Positions 46,517 through 55,298 of a stretch of 64,000 bases of DNA are shown piece after piece; position 1 is the stretch's first letter, and every line of letters starts with the position of its first letter. The stretch lies in NCBI RefSeq assembly GCF_004331955.1, contig NZ_CP036532.1:2480001-2544000 (forward strand). Direction: 5' to 3'. Both the position numbers and the translations under genes were made by a program. The notes under the pieces are model-generated. The model was not told the origin of the DNA and made no database searches. It worked only from the letters and a program-made list of their open reading frames with translations. This stretch comes from Roseitalea porphyridii. Its GTDB lineage: Bacteria; Pseudomonadota; Alphaproteobacteria; Rhizobiales; Rhizobiaceae.

Positions 46517-47796
46517 GCGCTGCGACCGATCATGCCGGCCGGCCGCTCGTCGCCATCACCGGTGCCGGCGTCGTCTCCCCGCTCGGCCGGGGCAAGAAGG
46601 ACAACTGGGATGCGCTGACGGCGGGTCGGTCCGGCATTCATCGCATCGCCCGCTTTCCGACCGATCATCTGCGCACGACGATCGCCGGCACGGTCGACTT
46701 CATGACCGCGCCCGAGGACGGCTCGGCCGCGCTGACCTATGCGCTCGCCGAGGCGGCCGTACTCGAGGCGCTCGATGAGGCCGGCCTCGACGGCGGCGAC
46801 TTCGGCGGCCCGCTGTTCGTCGCCGCCCCACCGGTCGAGCTCGAATGGCGCCAGCGGCTGGCGCTCGACGCCGAAGGCGCGCTGCTCGGCGAGGAAGAAG
46901 CCGGCTACGGGCGCATTCTCGCCGCCGCCCGCGCCGCTCCGCATCCGGCCTATGCGGGCAGTGTCTGGTTCGGCAACACGGCGATGCATCTGAAAGAAAG
47001 GATCGGCGCGCGGGGCCTGCCGATCACGCTTTCGACCGCATGCGCATCCGGCGCGACGGCGATCCAGCTCGGTGTCGAGGCGATCCGGCGCGGCGAGGCC
47101 GACCGCGTCGTCTCGGTCGGCACCGACGGCTCGGTCACGGCCGAGGCGCTGGTGCGTTTCTCGCTGCTGTCGGCGCTGTCGACCCAGAACGAAGTGCCCG
47201 AAAAGGCCTCCAAGCCCTTTTCCAGGGATCGCGACGGCTTCGTCATGGCCGAGGGCGCCGGCGCCTTCGTCATGGAGACGCTCGAGGGTGCCCGGGCGCG
47301 CGGCGCGACGATACTCGGCATCGTCGAAGGCTGCGGCGACAAGGCCGACGATTTCCACCGCACCCGCTCCAAGCCCGACGGCTCGCCCGCGATCGCGGCG
47401 GTACGCGCCGCGCTCGAGGACGCCGGCGCCGATCCGTCCGACATCGGCTACATCAACGCGCACGGCACCTCGACGCCCGAGAACGACAAGATGGAGCATC
47501 TGTCGCTGACCGACGTGTTCGGCGAGGGCCTGGGCGGCGTGCCGATCTCGTCCAACAAGTCGATGATCGGCCATACGCTGACCGCCGCCGGCGCGATCGA
47601 GGCGGTCTTCTCGCTCCTGACGATCCGCACGGGCACATTGCCGCCGACCATCAATCACGACAATCCCGACCCCGCGCTCGACCTCGACTGCGTGCCCAAC
47701 GTCAAGCGCGACCGGCAGGTCACGCGCGTCCTGTCGAACTCGTTCGGCTTCGGCGGCCAGAACACCTGCCTTGTCATCGCCGCCGAACCCGCTTAA
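46513..47796 (+). CDS. Beta-ketoacyl-ACP synthase II, catalytic (FabF1XL-like)
   Basis: A 427-residue ketosynthase with the full catalytic set: Cys in STACASGATA, His in NAHGTSTPEND and His in SNKSMIGHTLTAAGA. It extends acyl chains on AcpXL. Its ATG overlaps the stop of the Cys-less paralogue by four bases (ATGA), matching equimolar production of a heterodimer (inference). The genes that follow encode the dehydrogenase and acyltransferase of the same pathway. Confidence 0.93.
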   Translation: MSAATDHAGRPLVAITGAGVVSPLGRGKKDNWDALTAGRSGIHRIARFPTDHLRTTIAGTVDFMTAPEDGSAALTYALAEAAVLEALDEAGLDGGDFGGPLFVAAPPVELEWRQRLALDAEGALLGEEEAGYGRILAAARAAPHPAYAGSVWFGNTAMHLKERIGARGLPITLSTACASGATAIQLGVEAIRRGEADRVVSVGTDGSVTAEALVRFSLLSALSTQNEVPEKASKPFSRDRDGFVMAEGAGAFVMETLEGARARGATILGIVEGCGDKADDFHRTRSKPDGSPAIAAVRAALEDAGADPSDIGYINAHGTSTPENDKMEHLSLTDVFGEGLGGVPISSNKSMIGHTLTAAGAIEAVFSLLTIRTGTLPPTINHDNPDPALDLDCVPNVKRDRQVTRVLSNSFGFGGQNTCLVIAAEPA

Positions 47797-47831
47797 GCGG
47801 ACGCGATCTGCTCAAGCTTCAGGACACGACA

Positions 47832-48863
47832 ATGCGCGCGCTTCAACTCGTTGAAGACAAGAGGCTCGAACGCGTCGAGATCGACCCGCCGCCCCCGCCG
47901 AGCCATGGCGAGGTCCGGCTGCGCGTCAAGGCGGTCGCGCTCAACCATATCGACGTGTGGGGCTGGCGCGGCATGGCGTTCGCCAAGCGCAAGCTGCCGC
48001 TCGTCATCGGTGCCGAGGCCAGCGCCGAGGTCGACGCGGTCGGCCCGGGCGTGGCGGGGCTCGTGCCCGGCCAGCTCGTCGCCATCTTCGGTGCGCGCAC
48101 CTGCGGGCTGTGCCGCCCCTGCCGCGACGGCCGCGACAATCTGTGCGAACATGTCGGCGGCGTGCACGGCTTTCATCTGGACGGCTTTGCCGCCGAGATC
48201 GTCACGATGCCGGCGCGCAACTGCGTGCCCGCCCCGCCCGGCGTCGACGCGGTCGGCGCCGCTCTCGCGCCGATCACCTTCGGCACGGTCGAGCACATGC
48301 TGTTCGACAATGCCCGGCTCGAACCCGGCGAGACCATCCTCATTCATGCCGGCGGCTCGGGCATCGGTTCAGCCGCGATCCAGTTCGCCAAGGCGATCGG
48401 CTGCACCGTGATCACCACGGTCGGTTCGGACGCCAAGATCGAGCCGGCCCGCGCGCTCGGCGCCGACCATGTGATCAACTATCGCGAGGACCGCTTCGAG
48501 GGCGTCGTCCGCAAGCTGACCAGGAAGCGCGGCGTCGATGTCGTCTTCGAACATGTCGGTGCGGACACCTGGGCCGGCTCCATGCTGTGCCTGAAGCGCG
48601 GCGGGCGGTTGGTCACCTGCGGGTCGACCTCGGGCGTTTCGGCGCAGACCAACCTGATGATGCTGTTCCAGCAGCAGCTTCGCCTGATCGGCTCGTTCGG
48701 CTGCACCATGGCCAACATGGCCGATGCCATGGAGAAGATGGCGCGCGGCCTTGCCCGCCCCGTCATCGACACCGAGCTCGACTGGGACGGCATCGATGCC
48801 GCGCTTGCGCGGATGGAAACCCGCGACGTGTTCGGCAAGATCGTCCTCAGGCTCGACGGCTGA
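47832..48863 (+). CDS. Zinc-type alcohol dehydrogenase (Adh2XL-like)
   Basis: A 343-residue medium-chain dehydrogenase/reductase. The catalytic domain has the structural-zinc cluster CGLCRPCRDGRDNLC near residues 95-109, and the Rossmann domain has HAGGSGIGSAAIQFAKAIG near 170. In rhizobia a homologue lies between the ketosynthase genes and lpxXL and is thought to serve in very-long-chain acyl or hydroxylation chemistry. It begins 35 bases after the ketosynthase gene. Confidence 0.87.
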   Translation: MRALQLVEDKRLERVEIDPPPPPSHGEVRLRVKAVALNHIDVWGWRGMAFAKRKLPLVIGAEASAEVDAVGPGVAGLVPGQLVAIFGARTCGLCRPCRDGRDNLCEHVGGVHGFHLDGFAAEIVTMPARNCVPAPPGVDAVGAALAPITFGTVEHMLFDNARLEPGETILIHAGGSGIGSAAIQFAKAIGCTVITTVGSDAKIEPARALGADHVINYREDRFEGVVRKLTRKRGVDVVFEHVGADTWAGSMLCLKRGGRLVTCGSTSGVSAQTNLMMLFQQQLRLIGSFGCTMANMADAMEKMARGLARPVIDTELDWDGIDAALARMETRDVFGKIVLRLDG

Positions 48864-48869
48864 TCGGCC

Positions 48870-49841
48870 ATGTCGCCCGCCAAGCTATGGCTGCTGAAGC
48901 TGTCGCAGCGGGCCAAGCGAGCCCGTTACGCCGTCGAGGCGGCCTTCGCCTTTGGCGTTCTGGCGCTTTTGAAGCCGCTGCCGGCCGACGCGGCCATCTC
49001 GACGCTCGCCGCCGTCCTGCGCCGCATCGGTCCCTTCCTGCCGCGCCAGAAGGTGGTGCTCGACAACCTCGCCCACGCCATGCCCGAGCTGGACGAGGCC
49101 GAGCGCAGGGCGATCGCCCGCAGCATGTGGGAGAACCTTGGCCGGCAGGTCGCCGAGTATGTCTTTCTGGACCAGCTTTTCGACTACGATCCCGACGCCG
49201 AGACGGTCGGCCGCATCGAGGTCAGCGGCCGGGACCTGTTCCAGCGCATCCACGCAACCGGTGAGCCGGCGATCTTCTTCACCGGCCATACCGGCAATTT
49301 CGAACTGCTGCCGATCTGCGCGGCGACGTTCGATCTGGAGGTGACGGCGCTGTTCCGGCCGCCCAACAATCCCTATATCGCCCGGCGCGTGCTGGCCGCG
49401 CGCACCACCACCATGGGCGCGCTCGTACCGTCCAAGACGGGCGCCGCCGCCGGCCTCGCCAAGGCGCTTCAGGACGGCGCGTCGGTCGGCGTGCTGGTCG
49501 ACCAGAAGTTCCGGCGCGGCCGGCTCGGCACCTTCTTCGGCCAGCCGGTGCGCACCAACCCGCTCCTGCCCAAGCTCGCCCGTCAGTTCGAATGCCCAGT
49601 CTATCCGGCGCGTTGCGTGCGGTTGCCCGGCAACCGGTTCCGGCTCGAACTGGAAGAGGCGGTGGAGCTGCCGCGCGGCGAGGACGGCCGCATCGACGTC
49701 GACGCGAGCTGCCAGATGCTCAACGACATCGTCGAGCGCTGGGTCCGGGACTATCCGGACCAGTGGATGTGGCTGCACCGGCGCTGGGACCCGACCTCGC
49801 TGGTCGACCCGCGCGCCGGCGCCGCGTCGCAGAAGGCTTGA
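48870..49841 (+). CDS. lpxXL: Lipid A very-long-chain acyltransferase LpxXL
   Basis: A 323-residue LpxL/HtrB-family acyltransferase. It has an N-terminal membrane segment (about 22-42), the HX4E site GHTGNFELLP near residue 133 and a conserved Asp-Gln region (VGVLVDQKFRRGR). It transfers the very-long-chain fatty acid from AcpXL to Kdo2-lipid A. It is the last gene of the cluster, six bases after the dehydrogenase. Confidence 0.92.
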   Translation: MSPAKLWLLKLSQRAKRARYAVEAAFAFGVLALLKPLPADAAISTLAAVLRRIGPFLPRQKVVLDNLAHAMPELDEAERRAIARSMWENLGRQVAEYVFLDQLFDYDPDAETVGRIEVSGRDLFQRIHATGEPAIFFTGHTGNFELLPICAATFDLEVTALFRPPNNPYIARRVLAARTTTMGALVPSKTGAAAGLAKALQDGASVGVLVDQKFRRGRLGTFFGQPVRTNPLLPKLARQFECPVYPARCVRLPGNRFRLELEEAVELPRGEDGRIDVDASCQMLNDIVERWVRDYPDQWMWLHRRWDPTSLVDPRAGAASQKA

Positions 49842-49863
49842 GCCGGCGGGTAATTCGCCGACG

Positions 49864-50292
49864 TCAGTGCCGGATGCGCACCCGCATGTTGCCCGGACCG
49901 ACCTGGCGGGTCAGGTCGAAGAGCCGCTTGGCGTTCGACGTGTGCAGACGCACGCATCCGGCCGAGGCCGGGCTGCCGAGCCGCGAGACCGCGCTGGTGC
50001 CGTGGATCGCATAGGGTCCGCGGAAAAAGATCGAGTACGGCATGTTCGAGCCGTAGATCGTCGAGCGCCACTTGCGATGCATGCGCTGCGGACGGAACGT
50101 GCCGACCGGCGTTACCTTGCCCGGCCGCGCGGTCGAGACCGGCCACCTGTAGAGCACCCGGCCGTCCTTCTTGACGGTCATGGTCTGGCTGGAGAGATCG
50201 ACGTCTGCGATCAGCCTTGCGGCCATCGCTTCGCCAGCGGCAGGAAACGCGATGGCGACCGCCAGCGCAAGTGTCAGAAGATAGTGTCTCAT
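49864..50292 (-). CDS. L,D-transpeptidase, short form
   Basis: A 142-residue periplasmic enzyme with a signal peptide (ending AAGEAMA) and almost only a YkuD catalytic domain. The active-site motif is AIHGTSAVSRLGSPASAGCVRL with the nucleophilic Cys. It lacks the peptidoglycan-binding domain of the longer enzyme at 15575-16537. Small proteins of this type are common in rhizobia, often in several copies. It is convergent with lpxXL. Confidence 0.92.
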   Translation of the reverse strand: MRHYLLTLALAVAIAFPAAGEAMAARLIADVDLSSQTMTVKKDGRVLYRWPVSTARPGKVTPVGTFRPQRMHRKWRSTIYGSNMPYSIFFRGPYAIHGTSAVSRLGSPASAGCVRLHTSNAKRLFDLTRQVGPGNMRVRIRH

Positions 50293-50498
50293 CGGAAACG
50301 CCCCCCGATAGAACGCGGCACAATATGAGGACTTTCAGCGTACTGCCAAGTCTGACGGGCGTCAAAGTCCGCCCGCCATCGTCTTGCCGTTAGTCTTAAC
50401 CGCGCGCTGTGCGTTCGGGCACGGACAGGGGCGCAGAACCGGTCCTTGAGGTGCGCGATATCGCTTGCAAATCGCAGTCGCCGGCGCACTATGGCGCC

Positions 50499-51800
50499 AT
50501 GTCCGATCGATTGCGCAGGGCCGTCGAGGAGCGCCGGGACGAACTGGTTGCGCTGACGCGCGATCTCGTCCGGTTGCCGACCGTCAACCCGCCCGGCGAT
50601 GCCTATGGCCCATGCGCGGAGTTCATCGCGCGGCGTCTCGCGCGGTCGGGCTTCGAAACGAGGCTGATCGTCGCCGAGGGCGAACCGGGCCACACCGACC
50701 GCTATCCGCGCGTCAACGTCGTCGCCCGGCGCGAGGGCAGGCATCCCGGCCGGACCGTGCACTTCAACTCCCATATCGACGTGGTCGAGGCCGGTCACGG
50801 CTGGACCGTCGATCCGTTCGAGGGCGTGGTGAAGGACGGCAGGGTCTACGGACGCGGCACCTGCGACATGAAGGGCGGGCTCGCCACCTCCATCGTCGCG
50901 GCCGACGCCTTCATCGAGGTCTGTCCCGATTTTCCCGGCGCGATCGAGATCTCCGGGACGGTCGACGAGGAATCGGGCGGCTATGCCGGCGTCGGCTATC
51001 TGGCCAAGCAGGGCCTGTTCTCGCGGCCGCGCGTCGACCACGTCATCATCCCCGAGCCGCTCAACAAGGACCGCATCTGCCTGGGCCATCGGGGCGTATG
51101 GTGGGCCGAGATAGAGACGCGCGGGCGCATCGCGCACGGCTCGATGCCGTTTCTGGGCGATTGCGCCATCCGCCACATGGGCGCCGTGCTCGAAGCCTTC
51201 GAGCGGGACCTTTTTCCGGCGCTCGCCGCCCGCCGCACGCAGATGCCGGTCGTTCCCGAAGGCGCCCGCGCCTCGACGCTCAACATCAACGCCATCCACG
51301 GCGGCCAGACCGACGATTTCACCGGCCTGCCCTCACCGAACGTGCCCGACCGCTGCGCGATGACCATCGACCGGCGGTTCCTGCTCGAGGAAAAGCTCGA
51401 GGAGGTCAAGAAGGAGGTCACCGACATTCTCGACGCGCTTGTCCGCGACCGGCCGAAATTCGCCTATGCGATCCGCGACGTGATGGAGGTGCTTCCGACC
51501 ATGACCGACCGAGAAGCGCCGGTGGTCCGCGCGGTCGCCGCCGCGATCGAGGCCGAGTTCGGCCGCGCGCCGGACTATGTCATCTCGCCGGGCACCTATG
51601 ACCAGAAGCACATCGCCCGGATCGGCCATCTGCACGACTGCATCGCCTACGGACCGGGCATCCTCGACCTCGCCCACCAGCCGGACGAATGGATCGGCAT
51701 CGACGACATGGTGCAAAGCGCCCATGTGATGGCCGGCGCTATCGACGCCCTGCTGAAAGGGGCGGCCGAACCCGCCCGGCGCGACAGTCAGCTCTCCTGA
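50499..51800 (+). CDS. M20-family metallopeptidase (ArgE/DapE type)
   Basis: A 433-residue zinc hydrolase. It has VHFNSHIDVVEAG (first ligands), VYGRGTCDMKGG, the general-base TVDEESGGYAG and a final His in the C-terminal lobe (GTYDQKHIARIGHL). The dimerisation domain covers about residues 190-310. Substrates are N-acyl amino acids or succinyl-diaminopimelate-like compounds. I chose the ATG at 50499 for the domain boundary. A diverged second copy of its last codons lies at 52274-52317. Confidence 0.87.
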   Translation: MSDRLRRAVEERRDELVALTRDLVRLPTVNPPGDAYGPCAEFIARRLARSGFETRLIVAEGEPGHTDRYPRVNVVARREGRHPGRTVHFNSHIDVVEAGHGWTVDPFEGVVKDGRVYGRGTCDMKGGLATSIVAADAFIEVCPDFPGAIEISGTVDEESGGYAGVGYLAKQGLFSRPRVDHVIIPEPLNKDRICLGHRGVWWAEIETRGRIAHGSMPFLGDCAIRHMGAVLEAFERDLFPALAARRTQMPVVPEGARASTLNINAIHGGQTDDFTGLPSPNVPDRCAMTIDRRFLLEEKLEEVKKEVTDILDALVRDRPKFAYAIRDVMEVLPTMTDREAPVVRAVAAAIEAEFGRAPDYVISPGTYDQKHIARIGHLHDCIAYGPGILDLAHQPDEWIGIDDMVQSAHVMAGAIDALLKGAAEPARRDSQLS

Positions 51801-52141
51801 TCGAGCAGTTCGGCGGCGACCCTGGTCCGGAACTGGGCCGGCGCGACCTCGCGCATGCCGACCATGAACGAGCAGGCGATTACGTTGGCGTCGGTCGCGA
51901 TCTCGTTGACCAGCAGGCGCGAGAACTCCCTGATGGAAGCGCCGGTCGGATCGAAAAGCCGTTGCCCCAGCGAAACGATCCGGAAGTCGCTGTCGCGCCT
52001 GGCCATCTCTTCGAGAATGCCCGGTGACTCCTCCACAAGGGCCAATTTGAAGGCATCACAGGGCCGCGCGGTCCCGTAGACGCTGTTCATGTAGAAGATC
52101 GAAAGTCCCGCAATCGCGACGATGACAATGATCTCGCGCAT
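51788..52141 (-). CDS. Small membrane-anchored protein (117 aa)
   Basis: A 117-residue protein with one N-terminal membrane helix (MREIIVIVAIAGLSIFYM) followed by a periplasmic domain (TARPCDAFKLALVEESPGILEEM and FRTRVAAELLDQES) with two cysteines. I recognise no family. The ribosome site is strong (GGGAGG). Its end overlaps the M20 peptidase 3' end by 13 bases on the other strand, which together with the nearby duplicated sequence suggests a recombination event here. Confidence 0.65.
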   Translation of the reverse strand: MREIIVIVAIAGLSIFYMNSVYGTARPCDAFKLALVEESPGILEEMARRDSDFRIVSLGQRLFDPTGASIREFSRLLVNEIATDANVIACSFMVGMREVAPAQFRTRVAAELLDQES

Positions 52142-52273
52142 CAGGTTCCCTCCCCGCTTTTTTATTGAGGGCGAAGCATAAGCCAACGACGGCGACAAAC
52201 AAGCAACCGGCGCAAATACATTCCCGGACAAGGAAAGGGATGTGCCGTCCCCGGGTCACTCGGGACAAAAGCG

Positions 52274-52317
52274 GACGCGATCGACGCCGTGCTGACAGAG
52301 GCGGCCGAACCTGCTTA
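52274..52317 (+). repeat. Diverged copy of the M20 peptidase 3' end
   Basis: This stretch reads in frame as ADAIDAVLTEAAEPA followed by TAA, and aligns with AGAIDALLKGAAEPA at the end of the peptidase gene (51734-51778). By eye about 35 of 42 bases match. It appears to be the remnant of a second allele or of an insertion that displaced the original gene end. Confidence 0.6.
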
Positions 52318-52348
52318 ATTGTGCCGGCAATCACGGGAGACCCAACAC

Positions 52349-53824
52349 ATGATCGCACGTTTCGCCCTGGCCGCCTCCGCCGCCTTCGCCATGACCGTCT
52401 CCGCCAGCGCCCAGCGCACCGATCTGACGCTCGGCATGGTGCTCGAACCGCCCCATCTCGACCCGACCGCGGGCGCGGCGGCGGCGATCGACGAGGTGGT
52501 CTACGCCAACGTGTTCGAAGGGCTCACCCGCATCGCCAGCGATGGCGCCGTGCAGCCGGGTCTGGCCGAGAACTGGGTGATCTCCGATGACGGTCTGACC
52601 TACACCTTCGAGCTGCGCGAGGGCGTGACCTTCCATGACGGCACCACGCTGGATGCGGGCGATGTGGTGTTCTCGCTCGACCGGGCGCGCGGCGAGGCAT
52701 CCGTCAACGCCCAGAAGGCGCTGTTCGAGCCGATCGAGAACGTCGAGCAGATGGACGAATTGACCGTCGAGATCACGCTGTCGAGGCCAGCCGGCGACTT
52801 CCTCTACAATATGGGCTGGGGCGATGCCGTCATCGTTGCGCCCGAAAGCGCCGAGACCAACAAGGAGAACCCGGTCGGAACCGGCCCGTTCCGCTTCGCC
52901 GAATGGCAGAAGGGCGCCGCCGTCACGCTCGAACGCTTCGACGGCTACTGGGGCGAGGCGCCCGCGCTCGAGCAGGTGACGATCCGCTTCATCCCCGATC
53001 CGGCCGCCGCGACCGCCGCGCTGCTGGCCGGCGACGTGCAGGCCTTCCCCAACCTGCCCACACCCGAATCCATTCCCCAGTTCGAGGCCGATCCGCGCTT
53101 TGAGGTGGTGATCGGCTCGACCGAGGGCGAGACGATCCTGTCGACCAACAACGCCAAGGCGCCGTTCGACGACATCCGCGTGCGCCAGGCGATCGCGCAC
53201 GCCATCGACCGGCAGGCGATCATCGACGGCGCGATGTTCGGCCTCGGCACGCCGATCGGCTCGCACTTCGCCCCGCACCACCCCGCCTACATGGAACTCG
53301 TCGAGACCTATCCCTACAATCCCGAACGGGCCCGCGAACTGCTGGCCGAAGCGGGCCATGGCGACGGCATCTCGGCGACGCTGAAGCTGCCGCCGCCCTC
53401 CTATGCGCGCCGCGGCGGCGAGGTGATCGCCGCGCAATTGCGCGAGGTCGGCATCGATCTGGAGATCATCCCGGTCGAATGGGCCCAGTGGCTCGAGCAG
53501 GTCTTCACCAACACCGACTACGACCTGACCATCGTCTCGCATACCGAGCCCAACGACATCGGCATCTATGCGCGCGAGGACTACTATTTCAATTACGACA
53601 ATGACGACTTCGACGCGGTGATCGACGAACTGTCGGTGACCGCCGGCGAGGACGCGCGCTACGAACTGTTCCGCAAGGCCCAGCAGATCATCGCCGAGGA
53701 CGCCGTCAACGGCTATCTGTTCCAGCTTCCCAAGAACGGCGTCTGGGACGCACGGCTCGAAGGCCTGTGGGAGAACTCGCCCGTGCAGGCCAACGATGTG
53801 ACGGGCGTGAGGTGGACGCAGTGA
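52349..53824 (+). CDS. ABC peptide/oligopeptide-type substrate-binding protein
   Basis: A 491-residue SBP_bac_5 protein, DppA/OppA-like, with a signal peptide ending ASAQ. It contains PPHLDPTAGAAAAIDEVVYANVFEGL, the classical FDGYWG and ARELLAEAG segments and a C-terminal GVRWTQ. It binds peptides or other large solutes and hands them to the permease pair, but those genes start about 3.2 kb away at 57048, across an inserted region. The ATG at 52349 follows GGGAG. Confidence 0.9.
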   Translation: MIARFALAASAAFAMTVSASAQRTDLTLGMVLEPPHLDPTAGAAAAIDEVVYANVFEGLTRIASDGAVQPGLAENWVISDDGLTYTFELREGVTFHDGTTLDAGDVVFSLDRARGEASVNAQKALFEPIENVEQMDELTVEITLSRPAGDFLYNMGWGDAVIVAPESAETNKENPVGTGPFRFAEWQKGAAVTLERFDGYWGEAPALEQVTIRFIPDPAAATAALLAGDVQAFPNLPTPESIPQFEADPRFEVVIGSTEGETILSTNNAKAPFDDIRVRQAIAHAIDRQAIIDGAMFGLGTPIGSHFAPHHPAYMELVETYPYNPERARELLAEAGHGDGISATLKLPPPSYARRGGEVIAAQLREVGIDLEIIPVEWAQWLEQVFTNTDYDLTIVSHTEPNDIGIYAREDYYFNYDNDDFDAVIDELSVTAGEDARYELFRKAQQIIAEDAVNGYLFQLPKNGVWDARLEGLWENSPVQANDVTGVRWTQ

Positions 53825-54279
53825 GGGGCTTCAATCCCTGATCGAGCGCTAGGCGCGTGCGCTGGTAAAGCTGGTCGACGAACAAAACTCGCTCGGTCTT
53901 GGCGTCAGCGATGGGCGGATGGCGGAGTTTCGTTGCACACGCGAGATCGCGCTGCGTCTGTTGAGGAAGCAGACATTCAGGTGGCTTTTGGCGGTTTTCG
54001 GCTCTGAAGCCACAGGGAGGGCGAAAAGTGGCCGTTTGCCATCACATCAAACAATCTAGCAGGGTCCCGATTGCCGACGCTCGAAATTCATGGTCAGGCA
54101 GCACCATCCCTTTGAGTCAACGCTGACGACAACAATTCGCCGCCTTGGTTTGAAATTGTTCGGAACTTCATTCCAAATCGACATTGCTTTGATATTGCTT
54201 TCGTTTGCGCTCGTTGCAGAAGCTATTATGATTCCGTTTTGTGGAAAAAGAATACTTCGATCAACGGAGGTGATGTTGA
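53825..54279. other. 455-bp region with apparent degraded coding sequence
   Basis: No intact gene is supported. Translated in one frame, about 53840-54055 reads as a plausible but interrupted protein (ALVKLVDEQNSLGLGVSD, then FRCTREIALRLLRKQ), with a TAG near its beginning, so it may be a remnant. A 66-residue frame from 54090 to 54290 has a hydrophobic stretch but no ribosome site; I do not call it. Base composition falls sharply from about 54050, marking the left edge of a low-G+C island. Confidence 0.45.
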
Positions 54280-55287
54280 ATGCCAGATAGGAAGTCACTT
54301 ACGGTTCACTATCGGCGAATGGAGGACCCTGTAGGCGCGCTCAACGGCGGGACACTGGAAACGCGTGTTCGCGGCGCGCTCAATCATGTTGTCGAAGGCG
54401 GCCTGCTATCGGAACACTGGAAACGCCGGGCATGGGTCGTTCCGCCCGAAAACGCCGACACGCTTCTGATGAATGTTTTTCACGACGACGGCGTGAGCTT
54501 CTTTGGCGACCTTACAGTGTACACTCGAGGTTTCATGCAGGCCCTTCTTCGGAATGAGCCTGATGTTGCTGTCCTTCCAGTTGAACAGAGGCCACCCCCT
54601 GAGGGTCGAGAGTACATCCACTCGATGATGTACTGGATGGTTCTCGGCAATCACGTCCTAACAATTCAGAGTCGCTCACTGAACACGAAGCACCTCGAAC
54701 AATACCTAACTTGGCTACTGAAGGAACAGACTGCCCAGATGGCTAACAACGGCCAAGTACTGCTCACCGCCAAGTTTGACAGCGAGGAAGTCGGGGGCGA
54801 CCTCGAAGACCTTCGCGAGATAATCGTCGGTGGGACCGGTGTCGTGGATGCTGCGCCGACACGGCTACCAGAGCAACCGGCGGAGCAGGTGCAAGAGGTA
54901 GCTGAGCACGTGGATGTAGGCGCGCGGCGTCCTTGGGGCGAGCGCGCACTGGATGTCCTTCGCGCGGTGATGAACAACGAGGCGGATGTTCAAGAGCTAC
55001 TGGAGAGCATACCCGATGAGGCGGACTTGGATGTGTCTGTCCACATTGGCTACAAGGCCAAGAAGCGCCGTGTGACGCGTGCACCGATGCAACAGGCTCT
55101 TAGAAATCTCCCCGAGGGAGAAATCACCGCTATCGGCAAGCATGGTAGAATGACCGGAAAGGACATTCGGTTGAGCTTCCCGGTTCGGGTGCTCTGTGAG
55201 GGCAGCTTGTTGGAACCCAATGACGTGCGTGCGAAGCTCAAAGCAGCCTTTGATTACTTTGTTGAGAACGGAAAGATCGAGGCATAG
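54280..55287 (+). CDS. Unknown protein of a low-G+C island (335 aa)
   Basis: A 335-residue soluble protein with no recognised family. The first part (to about 165) contains VHYRRMEDPVGALNGGTLETR and HSMMYWMVLGNHVLTIQS; a linker rich in Pro and Glu follows (near 200-230), then a basic C-terminal domain (VHIGYKAKKRRVTR, GKHGRMTGKDIRLSFP). GGAGGTGAT lies six bases before the ATG, a near-perfect ribosome site. It is the first of three genes that look co-transcribed and foreign. A defence or toxin role is possible but has no motif support. Confidence 0.7.
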   Translation: MPDRKSLTVHYRRMEDPVGALNGGTLETRVRGALNHVVEGGLLSEHWKRRAWVVPPENADTLLMNVFHDDGVSFFGDLTVYTRGFMQALLRNEPDVAVLPVEQRPPPEGREYIHSMMYWMVLGNHVLTIQSRSLNTKHLEQYLTWLLKEQTAQMANNGQVLLTAKFDSEEVGGDLEDLREIIVGGTGVVDAAPTRLPEQPAEQVQEVAEHVDVGARRPWGERALDVLRAVMNNEADVQELLESIPDEADLDVSVHIGYKAKKRRVTRAPMQQALRNLPEGEITAIGKHGRMTGKDIRLSFPVRVLCEGSLLEPNDVRAKLKAAFDYFVENGKIEA

Positions 55288-55298
55288 GACTGCGCCTA

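Noticed and set aside
54090-54290. A 66-residue frame with one hydrophobic segment
   Set aside because: No ribosome site, no homologous pattern, and it overlaps the start of a well-supported gene.
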